Of a stretch of 64,000 bases of DNA, positions 1-8,501 are shown one piece after another (position 1 is the first letter of the stretch; every line of letters begins with the position of its first letter). The stretch comes from Candidatus Termititenax sp. (GTDB lineage Bacteria > Margulisbacteria > Riflemargulisbacteria > GWF2-35-9 > DYQY01): positions 6,260-70,259 of the forward strand of contig DYQY01000002.1 in assembly GCA_020719045.1 (NCBI GenBank). The letters are read 5' to 3'. The position numbers were made by a program, and so were the translations under genes. Below the pieces are notes generated by a model. It was not told the DNA's origin. It made no database searches and worked only from the letters and a program-made list of their open reading frames with translations.

Positions 1-734
1 CAATACTCTCTGAAACAGGAGCAATGTTTGAAATACGAGTTCAAAACGAAAAAAATTCAATAATAATGAGCATCGACACCAGTGGATCAGGCTTACATAA
101 ACGTGGCTACCGAGAAAACATGAACGAAGCCCCACTTAAGGAAACATTAGCAGCTGGGCTTGTTATGCTGAGTAGATGGAAGCCAGAGAAAGAAACTCTG
201 CTTGACCCTATGTGTGGAACAGCTACTATCCTTGTTGAAGCAGGTATGATTGCCAGAAACATGGCACCTGGCCTTAAACGTTCATTTGTATCAGAATCTT
301 GGCAATTTATTCCAAAGAATCTTTGGGTAAAAACTAGAGAAGAAGCAACAGCCGCTATTAAAAAGGATGTTGAATACAATATATATGGTTCAGACCTTGA
401 TTGGAGAGCTTTAAAAATTGCAAGAGAAAACATTAAACTTGCAGGGCTAGATGATATCTTTATTCAAAACCAGCCACTAAAGGAGGCTCGCTCACGTTTT
501 AATGTAGGAAAAATTATAACTAATCCTCCATATGGGGAAAGATTAGAAACACCTGAAGATGCTGAAATATTATACGAAGAAATGGGCAGAGTATTTAGAG
601 AAAACTTCCCTACCTGGGATTACTACGTTTTATGTCCACATGAACAACTAGATAAGTTAACAAAACTTCACTCTGCTAAACGCAGAAAACTCTATAATGG
701 TGGCATAAAGTGTCATTATTATATGTACTTCTAA
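1..734 (+). CDS. 23S rRNA guanine-N2 methyltransferase, RlmL/YpsC type (5' partial)
   Basis: This is the C-terminal methyltransferase part of a UPF0020/RlmL-type enzyme that uses S-adenosylmethionine to methylate a guanine of 23S rRNA in the cytoplasm. The reading frame is open to the left edge of the window, so the N-terminal THUMP region is missing only because the window starts here. Visible family marks are DTSGSGLHKRGYR, the SAM-binding LDPMCGTATILVEA loop and the catalytic NPPYGER motif, which is the N2-guanine type. An ATG at 24 is internal and not the true start. The exact target guanine cannot be told from the sequence. Family assignment is firm; paralogue identity is not. Confidence 0.87.
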   Translation, partial: ILSETGAMFEIRVQNEKNSIIMSIDTSGSGLHKRGYRENMNEAPLKETLAAGLVMLSRWKPEKETLLDPMCGTATILVEAGMIARNMAPGLKRSFVSESWQFIPKNLWVKTREEATAAIKKDVEYNIYGSDLDWRALKIARENIKLAGLDDIFIQNQPLKEARSRFNVGKIITNPPYGERLETPEDAEILYEEMGRVFRENFPTWDYYVLCPHEQLDKLTKLHSAKRRKLYNGGIKCHYYMYF

Positions 735-819
735 ACACCATCTGTGGTGCTTAAACTTAAACTTCAAAATCTAAAAACACCAAATAAAGAAAAATATTAA
801 AAAAAATTTCCAAAAAATA

Positions 820-849
820 TTTACATTAATAAATCCATAATGCTATTCT
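820..849 (+). promoter_or_regulatory. Predicted sigma70 promoter for the 69-aa gene
   Basis: A -35 box TTTACA (820-825) and a -10 box TATTCT (844-849) are separated by 18 nt. Transcription would start near 856 and give a leader of about 40 nt that carries the AAGGAG site of the gene at 896. The surrounding DNA is very AT-rich, so chance matches are possible. Confidence 0.4.
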
Positions 850-895
850 AGAAATAATGTAAAATTACGTCTTTAAAAAATGGAAGGAGATAAAA

Positions 896-1105
896 ATGAA
901 TGATTATGAATTAACCGGTTTAGTAAAAGAATATATCGCAACAGTAGAGTTAAATAATAGGAAAAATACAAATCTTGATCTATTCCAGCTTGAAGACAAT
1001 TTAAATAGAGAACTAAGTATTGATTTGTTTGTTATAGCAATGAACGATAAAATCAATTTTCTACTAGAACAACCACGTATAGCAGATATTTTAGTATCAG
1101 CATAA
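896..1105 (+). CDS. Small acidic hypothetical protein (69 aa)
   Basis: I do not recognise this protein. It is 69 residues, acidic, has no signal peptide or membrane segment, and looks helical; it includes ELSIDLFVIAMNDKINFLLEQPR. Support for a real gene is a strong GGAAGGAGAT ribosome binding site 6 nt before the ATG, a plausible promoter upstream, and an intrinsic terminator directly after the stop. It therefore appears to be a single-gene transcript. Function is unknown. Confidence 0.6.
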   Translation: MNDYELTGLVKEYIATVELNNRKNTNLDLFQLEDNLNRELSIDLFVIAMNDKINFLLEQPRIADILVSA

Positions 1106-1112
1106 TTATTTG

Positions 1113-1143
1113 AAAAAGCCAGGTGGTAAACTTGGCTTTTTTA
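1113..1143 (+). terminator. Intrinsic terminator
   Basis: The stem AAGCCAGG pairs with CTTGGCTT around a TGGTAAA loop (one G-U pair) and is followed by a T tract. It lies just after the stop of the 69-aa gene. Confidence 0.8.
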
Positions 1144-1194
1144 TCGTTTAAAATAAATACTAATATTATTTTCACTATGGTATTATATTAATTA

Positions 1195-1455
1195 ATGTCT
1201 GTTTTACTTATTCAACTTCCCTTCTGGACTAACAAGGATCAAGAATATGCTATTAAATGCATCTCAACCCCCAACCTAGGCATTGGATATCTTACCTCAA
1301 TGCTTCTACAAAGCTGCATAAACACAAAAATTATTGGATTAAGTTGCTGCTTAATGTTATTAGAGTTTACGACCAAATTGCAAACATTTCTGGACATTAC
1401 CGTTCATTTAATTTATATAATTGATAACTCCCTTTATCTCCATAATATTTATTGA
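1195..1455 (+). pseudogene. Remnant of a B12-binding radical SAM protein N-terminus
   Basis: The first 40 residues of this 86-residue frame (SVLLIQLPFW, then TPNLGIGYLTSMLLQ) match the start of cobalamin-binding domains of B12-dependent radical SAM enzymes. KIIGLSC also resembles the next beta strand, but the segments between are missing and the rest drifts into non-homologous sequence. No CxxxCxxC cluster follows. The start has no Shine-Dalgarno; TATTAT with an upstream TG lies 8 nt before the ATG. I read it as a decayed or internally deleted gene. The same type of domain, intact, is found in the 1223-aa fusion protein at 46-50 kb. A real 86-aa protein is possible but less likely. Confidence 0.5.
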
Positions 1456-1496
1456 TATACTAGTTATAAGAATACTTATTAAGGGGAGTGAAAATA

Positions 1497-1598
1497 ATGG
1501 GTAAAGAAGAAAAAGTTAAAAAAGAAAACAAAAAACAACCAACAAAAAGTCTTAAAGAAAAAAGACTAGAAAAAAAAGACAAAAAGCACAACTATTAA
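1497..1598 (+). CDS. Very small lysine-rich protein (33 aa)
   Basis: The frame begins at an ATG preceded at good distance by TTAAGGGGAGTG and encodes 33 residues, about half of them Lys or Arg (it ends KRLEKKDKKHNY). It closes with TAA just before a strong terminator. There is no membrane segment. Tiny Lys-rich proteins of this look occur in many bacteria, often annotated as hypothetical; an RNA- or ribosome-associated role is only a guess. The ribosome binding site and terminator argue that it is expressed. Confidence 0.5.
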   Translation: MGKEEKVKKENKKQPTKSLKEKRLEKKDKKHNY

Positions 1599-1608
1599 TA
1601 AAACTTAA

Positions 1609-1645
1609 ATATAGGGCGAAAAATTTATTTCGCCTTATATTTTTT
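1609..1645 (+). terminator. Intrinsic terminator, probably bidirectional
   Basis: ATATAGGGCGAAA (1609-1621) pairs with TTTCGCCTTATAT (1628-1640) in a 13-bp stem with one G-U pair, followed by T residues. It ends the 33-aa gene and overlaps the last codons of the convergent ABC-F gene, for which the A-rich left flank could supply the U tract. Confidence 0.8.
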
Positions 1646-3413
1646 CCATTTCCTTCTCTAACATTGAATACTGTTCTTCTAGTTTAATCTGAAAATCATG
1701 ATTTTCTTTGGATAATTCAGCTAAAACTTTAGCATTATTAATAACTGATGCTTCTGCTATCTTTTGATTATTATCAGCTATCTCTTTTTCTAATAACTCT
1801 ATTCTCTGTTCAATTTTCTTAATCTCATTCTGTACTGCTTTTGAAGAGACTTTCTTTTCTTTATTAGATTCAACTATTTGCTTGTCAGCTTCTTTTTCAG
1901 GCTTTTTCTTCTTTTTACTAACACCAATCTCGTTCTGCCAGCCTACGGTATCTAAAAATTCCTGATACGTGCCTTCAAAAACCTCTATTCCATCTTCGCT
2001 AAACACAACCAAACGGTTAGCTATGCTGTTTAAAAATAGCTCATTGTGCGTTACTACTAACACAGCTCCTGAAAAATCATTAATAGCTTCAATTAATGAA
2101 TCGCAAGAGTCCATATCTAAATGGTTGGTTGGCTCGTCTAATAGTAAGAAATTTGATGGTGTTAACAATATCTTTCCTAACAATACGCGACTTTTTTCTC
2201 CACCTGATAACACCTTAATACTTTTTGTTGCTAAGTCACCAGAAAACATCATTGCACCACATACGCTTCTAATTATCTTTGGATTTGTTTCACCAGTTGA
2301 TGCCATAAGTTCTGCTTCAATTGTTTTTGAAGAATGTAGCCTATCTATATTAGTTTGACCGAAAACACCCATTTTCAATCCTGGGTGACGTGTAATTTCT
2401 CCAGCAGTAGGCTTTAATTCCCCACTAAGCAACTTCAGTAGCGTAGTTTTACCTTTACCATTCTTACCAATAATACAGACTCTATCTTCCTTAGCTATTG
2501 TTAAGGAAAAATGCTCAATAAGTTTGTCTTTCCCTGGGTACGCAAAAGACACATTCTCGGCATTCAAAACAACCTTTGCTGGGAAATCTGCTTCTGTGAA
2601 ACTAAACTCAAGGTTTCTAATCTTATCTAGCTTAGATAGTTCGGTCATTCTATTAAGTGCCTTAACTCTAGACTGTGCCATACCTGCTAAGCTAGCCTTG
2701 GCTTTAAACCTAGCAATAAACTCTTCCATCTCTTTACGTTGTTTCTCGTCTTTAGCTCTTGTTCTCTCAAAAGTTTCTTCTTCTAAAGCAATCTGTTCAT
2801 AAAGTTTAGCCGTTCCGCCCTCGTTTTTCTTCATTCTCTGACGATGGATAATCATCGTGTGTGTTGTTATGCTGTCCATGAATGTTCTATCATGGGTAAT
2901 TATAATTAGTTCGTTTGGCCAACTAAGTAAAAAACGCTCCATCCAACGAATAGAAACAATATCAAGATAGTTAGTAGGTTCGTCTAATAGTAGTAAATTT
3001 GGCTCAGACACTAACACTTTGGCTAAATTAAGTCTTACTTGATATCCACCAGAAAATATCTTTGGGTCACTGTATAAATCCTCATAGCTAAAACCAAGGC
3101 CAAACAATATCTTTTCAACTTTCCAAACATCCTCTTCATGACCTACTGGAAGCCCCAAACAGCCTTCCTCAATTACGGTACTACAAGTGAAAGCTAAATG
3201 CTGTTGAACATAGCCTATTCTGTAGTTCTTAGGAACTGAAATAACTCCATTTGGCGCTGTCTGTTTATTACAAAGAAGATTAAACAGAGTAGTTTTTCCG
3301 CTACCATTTCTTCCGACTAAGCCAATCCGCTCTCTTGAATTTACATTAAAACTAGCTTCCTTAAATAATACTTGCTCACCGTACGCTAAATTTAGCTTAT
3401 TTACTGTTATCAC
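1635..3413 (-). CDS. ABC-F family ATPase (ribosome-associated)
   Basis: This is a soluble ABC-F protein with two ATP-binding cassettes and no membrane domain; the family acts at the ribosome exit site in translation or antibiotic protection. Cassette 1 has Walker A GRNGSGKTT, signature FSGGYQVRLNLAKVL and Walker B LLLLDEPTNYLD. Cassette 2 has GKNGKGKTT, LSGGEKSRVLLGKIL and LLLDEPTNHLD. A Lys/Glu-rich linker and a C-terminal coiled coil follow, as in the Uup group. I chose the GTG at 3413 (VITVNKLNLAYGEQ) because it has a GAGG site upstream and overlaps the helicase stop by only 17 nt; an ATG at 3470 would add 19 unrelated residues. It is translated downstream of the DEAD-box helicase gene in one operon. 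Confidence 0.9.
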   Translation of the reverse strand: MITVNKLNLAYGEQVLFKEASFNVNSRERIGLVGRNGSGKTTLFNLLCNKQTAPNGVISVPKNYRIGYVQQHLAFTCSTVIEEGCLGLPVGHEEDVWKVEKILFGLGFSYEDLYSDPKIFSGGYQVRLNLAKVLVSEPNLLLLDEPTNYLDIVSIRWMERFLLSWPNELIIITHDRTFMDSITTHTMIIHRQRMKKNEGGTAKLYEQIALEEETFERTRAKDEKQRKEMEEFIARFKAKASLAGMAQSRVKALNRMTELSKLDKIRNLEFSFTEADFPAKVVLNAENVSFAYPGKDKLIEHFSLTIAKEDRVCIIGKNGKGKTTLLKLLSGELKPTAGEITRHPGLKMGVFGQTNIDRLHSSKTIEAELMASTGETNPKIIRSVCGAMMFSGDLATKSIKVLSGGEKSRVLLGKILLTPSNFLLLDEPTNHLDMDSCDSLIEAINDFSGAVLVVTHNELFLNSIANRLVVFSEDGIEVFEGTYQEFLDTVGWQNEIGVSKKKKKPEKEADKQIVESNKEKKVSSKAVQNEIKKIEQRIELLEKEIADNNQKIAEASVINNAKVLAELSKENHDFQIKLEEQYSMLEKEMEKI

Positions 3414-4611
3414 TTTTTCTATGTCCTCTAAATCCTGGCTTCTTAAATGGACGGTGAACAACTGGAGCATCAGTTACATGCTTAATCTCTTTATAATTAA
3501 ATGTTTCAAGCCTAATCCTCTCGATAGTTTCACCTAATTTTCTTTCTATCTGCTTTACCATAACGCTATCTTCCTCAGAAATAAAAGTAAAAGCATCACC
3601 TGTACGCTCTGCTCTACCCGTTCTTCCTATTCTGTGAGTATAAGCCTCTGGTGTACTTGGAATATCATAATTAATTACATGAGACACAAGTGATACATCT
3701 ATACCTCTTGCTGCAATATCAGTTGCAACCATTATCTGATACGTCCCTTTACGAAACCCTTCAAGTGCTTCTTGTCTTCTGTTTTGACTCAAATTACCTT
3801 GAAGTGAAGTTGCTTTATAACCTTTTGCTTGAAGTTTTTTATCTAAATCTTTTGCTCTGTGCTTAGTTCTTGTGAAAATCAAAATAGATTTAGTATCTGT
3901 GTGTTTAATTAGCTCAAACAATAAGCCTGTTTTCAAATGCTGAGGAACTGGATACATTGCATGTTTAATAGTACTAAGTTTTTCATTTACTTTAATAGCA
4001 ATCTTTACTGGATTCCTTAATGTTTCACTTGCTAGTGACTGAATGTCACTTGGCATTGTAGCAGAAAACAGTAGAGTCTGTTTGCGATGTGAAGCATATT
4101 TTAATATTTTCCTAATGGTTGGCAAAAAGCCCATATCAAACATATGGTCAGCTTCATCTAACACTAAGGTATCTAGCAAGGAAAGGTCAACCTTGCGTGC
4201 TTCTAAATGGTCAAGTAGCCTACCAGGACAGGCAACAATGATATCTACGCCATTTCTTAGCTGTAGCTCTTGTTTTGCATACCCTACTCCACCGTAGATA
4301 ACCATACTAGAGATGCCAATCTTTTTACCAAAATCGATTATTACATCATTAATCTGTTCAACTAACTCTCTTGTAGGCGCTATTATTAAGGCTCTAACTC
4401 TGCCTTTAACTTTTGTAAGCGCGATGTTATGTAATATCGGTAATACAAATGCTGCTGTCTTACCAGTGCCTGTTTGAGCAAGGCCCATAACGTCTTTACC
4501 TTGCATAACTATTGGAATTGCTTCTTGCTGAATTGGTGTTGGTGTTTCAAAACCCTTTTTAACTAACTCTGACAATATCTCTTTACTTAAACTAAACTGC
4601 TCAAAACTCAT
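3397..4611 (-). CDS. rhlE: DEAD-box ATP-dependent RNA helicase, RhlE-like
   Basis: A 404-residue cytoplasmic RNA helicase likely acting in ribosome assembly or RNA turnover. All superfamily motifs are present in order: Q motif FETPTPIQQEAIP, motif I AQTGTGKT, PTRELVEQ, a CPGRLLDHLE version of TPGR, DEAD box LDEADHMFDMGF, SAT, TRTKHRAKDL, ATDIAARGIDV and HRIGRTGR. The short basic tail (KKPGFRGHRKSDNSK) is typical of RhlE. The ATG at 4611 is preceded by AGGAAG. It heads a two-gene operon with the ABC-F gene, suggesting a shared role in translation. Assignment to RhlE rather than another DEAD-box subgroup rests on length and general similarity. Confidence 0.92.
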   Translation of the reverse strand: MSFEQFSLSKEILSELVKKGFETPTPIQQEAIPIVMQGKDVMGLAQTGTGKTAAFVLPILHNIALTKVKGRVRALIIAPTRELVEQINDVIIDFGKKIGISSMVIYGGVGYAKQELQLRNGVDIIVACPGRLLDHLEARKVDLSLLDTLVLDEADHMFDMGFLPTIRKILKYASHRKQTLLFSATMPSDIQSLASETLRNPVKIAIKVNEKLSTIKHAMYPVPQHLKTGLLFELIKHTDTKSILIFTRTKHRAKDLDKKLQAKGYKATSLQGNLSQNRRQEALEGFRKGTYQIMVATDIAARGIDVSLVSHVINYDIPSTPEAYTHRIGRTGRAERTGDAFTFISEEDSVMVKQIERKLGETIERIRLETFNYKEIKHVTDAPVVHRPFKKPGFRGHRKSDNSK

Positions 4612-4701
4612 AAATTCCTACTTCCTACTATATATATAACCTGATGTCTTTTAACACATTTTATTTATAAACTTCAATAGTGTACAGTAATATATTTATA
4701 G

Positions 4702-6444
4702 CTATGCTCTAGAAAGATAATCTAGGTCCTTTAATTTACCTATTTTTTCCAGTGCTTTTTTTAAAAAATTTGCATTAGTCTTTATCCATGGTTGAAGCAA
4801 AGCTCTCTGCCATAATCGCTCTTCCTCCTTAGCAACATGGAGCTTATTGCCACTAAATGGGTCCTGCTCAGTGTAATACATAACTGACGCTATAGTCATT
4901 GGAATTGGTATAAAGCTTTGTACTTGCTTAACTTTTAAATGCTTTTTCCTTAAATGCATTGCGAGTTCATACATGTCCTTCAAGGTACTTCCAGGATACG
5001 ATGCAATAAAATATGGGATTAAATACTGCTCCTTCTTGTTTTGCTTATTTGTTTCCTCAAAAAGCATTTCAAATTCTTCAAATTTATTATTCTTTGGTTT
5101 ATTCATTAAAGTAAGCACATTATCACAAATATGTTCAGGTGCTATGCTCATTTGCCCACTAACATGACTCTTGATTATAGCTTTTGCATACTCCCTATCC
5201 ATTAACGCCATATCAAAGCGTATTCCTGAATTAATAAATACCTTCTTAACATTGGAAAGAGAATTAACCTTTCTAATTAGCTCCAAGTGCTTCTGCTGAT
5301 TTAATTTAAGAAACTTACAAGGATGAGGTGTTAAGCAACTAGCTCTTTCACACTGCTGCTCTGCACCACACTCACTTGCATACATATTGGCAGTTGGTCC
5401 ACCAAGATCAAGGATATTTCCCTTAAAATCTTTTGCTTGAGAGGTAACTGTCTTTACTTCATTTACAACAGATTCCATTGACCTGTTCAATATTTGCTTA
5501 CCTTGATGAATTCCTAGCGCACAAAAATGACAACCACCATAACAACCACGATGTGATACAACAGAATCTTTAACAAAACCCCAGGCAGGAACATCTTCTG
5601 TATATGATGTATGTATGTCTCTAACAAATGGCAGCTCAAATAATCCATCAAACTCTTCTGTAGATAAAAGGCTTACAGGCTCAATAACAACATACTTATT
5701 CTGACATTTCTGAACAGCTTTAGTTTTCTTTGCTGAAGCAACAAACTTATGATAATCAACGTGTGATTTTATGAATTTCTTTTTGTCCGCCATCACATCC
5801 TCATAGCCATCTAACTCTAGGCCAACACCTTCAGGCAAGAAATCACTAATATAAGATGTATTTGGAATATCAACCAATGTCTCCTTATTTCTTATCTTCT
5901 CAGCTATCATCAAAATAGCCTTCTCTCCCATCCCATATACTAAAATATCGGCTCGAGAATCAAACAACACAGGTCTTCTAATGCTATTAGACCAATAATC
6001 ATAATGAGCAATCCTTCTTAAACTTGCCTCAATCCCACCAATTACAAGGGGAACATCCTTATAAATCTTTCTTATGGAGTTACAATAGACTGTAACGGCT
6101 CGATCTGGTCTTCTACCAGCAACACCACCTGGTGAGTACATATCTTCTTTTCTAGCTTTCTTATCGGAAGTTTTATTTGCTATAAGCGAGTCTAGGTTTC
6201 CAGCAGTTACACCAAAAAACAAATTTGGTTTTCCTAGTTTAAGAAAATCATCGTCATTACGCCAATCAGGCTGAGCAATTATGCCCACCTTATAACCCTT
6301 ACTCTCCAGAAACCTACCTAAAATAGAGGCAGCAAAAGACGGATGGTCAACATATGCATCACCTGTAACAAGAATTATATCAACGCTATCCCAGCCTCTC
6401 TGGGCTAGGTCATCCTTAGTAATTGGCAAAAATTGTGAGCTCAT
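4702..6444 (-). CDS. ygiQ: YgiQ-family radical SAM protein (UPF0313)
   Basis: A 580-residue radical SAM protein of the YgiQ/UPF0313 family. The 4Fe-4S cluster motif CYGGCHFC is followed by ALGIHQGKQILNRS, a family hallmark; the N-terminal part resembles the family's B12-binding-like domain (GDAYVDHPSFAASILGRFLESKGYKVGIIAQPDW) and IAPEHICDNVL lies in the radical SAM barrel. It is shorter than Escherichia coli YgiQ (about 740 aa). The family's reaction is not established. The gene stands alone. Its ATG has no Shine-Dalgarno, but TAGAAT lies exactly 6 nt upstream, suggesting a leaderless mRNA. Confidence 0.92.
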   Translation of the reverse strand: MSSQFLPITKDDLAQRGWDSVDIILVTGDAYVDHPSFAASILGRFLESKGYKVGIIAQPDWRNDDDFLKLGKPNLFFGVTAGNLDSLIANKTSDKKARKEDMYSPGGVAGRRPDRAVTVYCNSIRKIYKDVPLVIGGIEASLRRIAHYDYWSNSIRRPVLFDSRADILVYGMGEKAILMIAEKIRNKETLVDIPNTSYISDFLPEGVGLELDGYEDVMADKKKFIKSHVDYHKFVASAKKTKAVQKCQNKYVVIEPVSLLSTEEFDGLFELPFVRDIHTSYTEDVPAWGFVKDSVVSHRGCYGGCHFCALGIHQGKQILNRSMESVVNEVKTVTSQAKDFKGNILDLGGPTANMYASECGAEQQCERASCLTPHPCKFLKLNQQKHLELIRKVNSLSNVKKVFINSGIRFDMALMDREYAKAIIKSHVSGQMSIAPEHICDNVLTLMNKPKNNKFEEFEMLFEETNKQNKKEQYLIPYFIASYPGSTLKDMYELAMHLRKKHLKVKQVQSFIPIPMTIASVMYYTEQDPFSGNKLHVAKEEERLWQRALLQPWIKTNANFLKKALEKIGKLKDLDYLSRA

Positions 6445-6450
6445 TTAATC

Positions 6451-6456
6451 ATTCTA
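6451..6456 (-). promoter_or_regulatory. -10 box of a probable leaderless promoter (ygiQ)
   Basis: On the minus strand TAGAAT is followed by 6 nt (gattaa) and then the ygiQ ATG, which would place the transcription start on the start codon. No clear -35 box is seen. Confidence 0.45.
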
Positions 6457-6545
6457 TTATGAAGATATTGAAAACTCCAGTTTGGTATTATTTATTAAAT
6501 TCATAATATTTAAAATTTCTCTTAGCCTAAACCATAAAATATCTA

Positions 6546-6551
6546 TATAAT
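6546..6551 (+). promoter_or_regulatory. -10 box for the DUF4914-like gene
   Basis: A consensus TATAAT lies 41 nt upstream of the ATG at 6593, leaving room for a leader with the GGGAGAG ribosome binding site. No convincing -35 box is present. Confidence 0.45.
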
Positions 6552-6592
6552 ATAGTTCTAGTTTATGGTCAAATAGTGATGGGAGAGAATAA

Positions 6593-8476
6593 ATGAGTGT
6601 AGTTTGGGCAAAATGGAATATTGAAGATAACATTAAAGATATAATGAACACAGCACGTTCTGTGAAGATAGCTCAGAATCGCGAAGAGCTGTTTACGCTA
6701 GCAACGAATGGTGGGCAAGATGTATTTAATGTTGAATATTCACTACCTGATGGCAGAACCATTACTGAAGCTCAAGTTGTTAAATGCAAAAATGGGCTTA
6801 CTATAAACTATCTAGACAAAAATATGAGAAGAAGAGATCCTGACTGCTTAATGATTGGGGACGATAGAGTTACTGATAAAGCAAAATATAAAGACGTGTT
6901 CAATAAAGAGTTCTCTAAAACAAGAACAGAAACCTTTGAGTGGTTAAAAAATCAGGACTTATTAGTTGCAGGCATTTATATTGGTGGAGAACAAACAGGT
7001 CTTACTGGTATGATTATTGCTCCTGCAAATGCTGGTTTCTTTGTTGGTGGACTTGCTGACCTTCAAGGATTCTTGGATTTAAATGACCTAAGCACATACA
7101 AGACATTTAACCCTGACTCGATTTTATATCTAGCACCACCTTTTAGACACACTCACTACAATGGAAAACAAATTGTTGTTCATAATAGAAAAGAAAATCT
7201 TCACGAAATATTTTCCTATAACTTATACCCAGGACCAAGTGCAAAAAAAGGTATCTATGGCGTTTTACTGCAAAAAGGTGAAGAAGAAAACTGGCTAACA
7301 CTACACGCATCAACCGTACAAGTTGTGACACCTTATGAAAACATAACTACATTTCTTCACGAAGGTGCAAGTGGAAGCGGGAAAAGCGAAATGCTTGAAC
7401 ATCCACACCGTGAAAATGATGGTAGATTACTGCTTGGAAGAAACAAAATATCTGACAAGACTTTCTATGTAACACTTAATCAAACTTGTGCTCTTAGCCC
7501 TGTTACTGACGATATGGCTCTTGTTAACAACAAAAAAAGCATTAAAGATAAAAAGCTTGTTGTAACAGATGCTGAAAATGCTTGGTTCCTTCGCGTTAAC
7601 CATATTGAACACTATGGAACTGACCCATTACTAGAAAAGATAACTATTCAACCATCAGAACCACTATTATTTCTTAATATACAAGGCGCACCAAATTCAA
7701 CTGCACTTATATGGGAACACACTGAAGATGAACCAGGAAAGCCATGCCCTAACCCAAGAGTTATTCTTCCGAGAAAACTTATGCCATCAATTATTGATTC
7801 TTTTGCTGAAGTAGACTTTAGAAGCTTTGGTATAAGGACTCCTTTATGCAGTGAAAAAAATCCTAGTTATGGAATAGTTGGCATGTTTCACCTGTTACCT
7901 CCTGCATTAGCTTGGTTGTGGAGACTTGTTTCTCCTAGAGGTCATAACAACCCAAGCATACTAAATGATGAAGGGCTATCAAGTGAAGGCGTTGGGTCGT
8001 ATTGGCCTTTTGCAACTGGAAAATATGTTAATCACGCTAACCTACTTTTAGAACAAATTATTAATACACCTAATACAAAATACATACTTTTCCCAAATCA
8101 GCACGTTGGAAGCTGGGAAGTAGGCTTTATGCCACAATGGATTTCCAGAGAGTATTTTGCAAGAAGAGGTGTTGCTAAGTTTACAAAAGAACAGCTTAAA
8201 CCTGCAAGATGTTCACTACTTGGATATACTCCGGCTAGAGTAGTAGTCGAAGGTGTTCAAATACCAGAATACTTCTTTAATGTTGAGCATCAACCTGAAG
8301 TTGGCATTGAAACCTATGATTATGGAAAAGAACAACTCTATAAGTTCTTTGAAAAGACACTTAAGGAGTATCTAGTCCCTGAACTAAATCCATTAGGAAA
8401 GAAAATAATTGAGTGTTGCCTTGAAAGAGGTAGCATCGCTGAACTAGATGCACTTATTTCTTTTGGCGAAAAATAA
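6593..8476 (+). CDS. DUF4914-like protein with PEPCK-type P-loop
   Basis: A 627-residue cytoplasmic protein that I assign to the DUF4914 family by overall pattern and length. It has a PEP-carboxykinase-like phosphate-binding loop HEGASGSGKSEMLEHPHRE (near residue 265) and other conserved-looking blocks such as GRLLLGRNKISD, LFLNIQGAPNSTALIWEHTEDEPG and GSYWPFATGKYVNHANLLL. PEPCK-fold kinases transfer phosphate from nucleotides to small molecules or proteins; the substrate here is unknown. The ATG has a GGGAGAG site. A gene for an APH-type kinase follows 25 nt later on the same strand, so both are probably co-transcribed. The classical PEPCK metal and PEP site residues were not verified. Confidence 0.7.
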   Translation: MSVVWAKWNIEDNIKDIMNTARSVKIAQNREELFTLATNGGQDVFNVEYSLPDGRTITEAQVVKCKNGLTINYLDKNMRRRDPDCLMIGDDRVTDKAKYKDVFNKEFSKTRTETFEWLKNQDLLVAGIYIGGEQTGLTGMIIAPANAGFFVGGLADLQGFLDLNDLSTYKTFNPDSILYLAPPFRHTHYNGKQIVVHNRKENLHEIFSYNLYPGPSAKKGIYGVLLQKGEEENWLTLHASTVQVVTPYENITTFLHEGASGSGKSEMLEHPHRENDGRLLLGRNKISDKTFYVTLNQTCALSPVTDDMALVNNKKSIKDKKLVVTDAENAWFLRVNHIEHYGTDPLLEKITIQPSEPLLFLNIQGAPNSTALIWEHTEDEPGKPCPNPRVILPRKLMPSIIDSFAEVDFRSFGIRTPLCSEKNPSYGIVGMFHLLPPALAWLWRLVSPRGHNNPSILNDEGLSSEGVGSYWPFATGKYVNHANLLLEQIINTPNTKYILFPNQHVGSWEVGFMPQWISREYFARRGVAKFTKEQLKPARCSLLGYTPARVVVEGVQIPEYFFNVEHQPEVGIETYDYGKEQLYKFFEKTLKEYLVPELNPLGKKIIECCLERGSIAELDALISFGEK

Positions 8477-8501
8477 GAAATAGTCTACCGCTGTACTAGT
8501 T

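Noticed and set aside
107-433. A 108-aa frame on the minus strand
   Set aside because: It lies entirely inside the rRNA methyltransferase gene on the other strand and has no motif of its own.
735-755. CACCA-TCTG-TGGTG hairpin as a terminator after the rRNA methyltransferase
   Set aside because: The stem is only 5 bp and no T tract follows.
6457-6651. A 64-aa minus-strand frame over the DUF4914-like gene start
   Set aside because: It overlaps the promoter and first codons of a confident gene and lacks a ribosome binding site.
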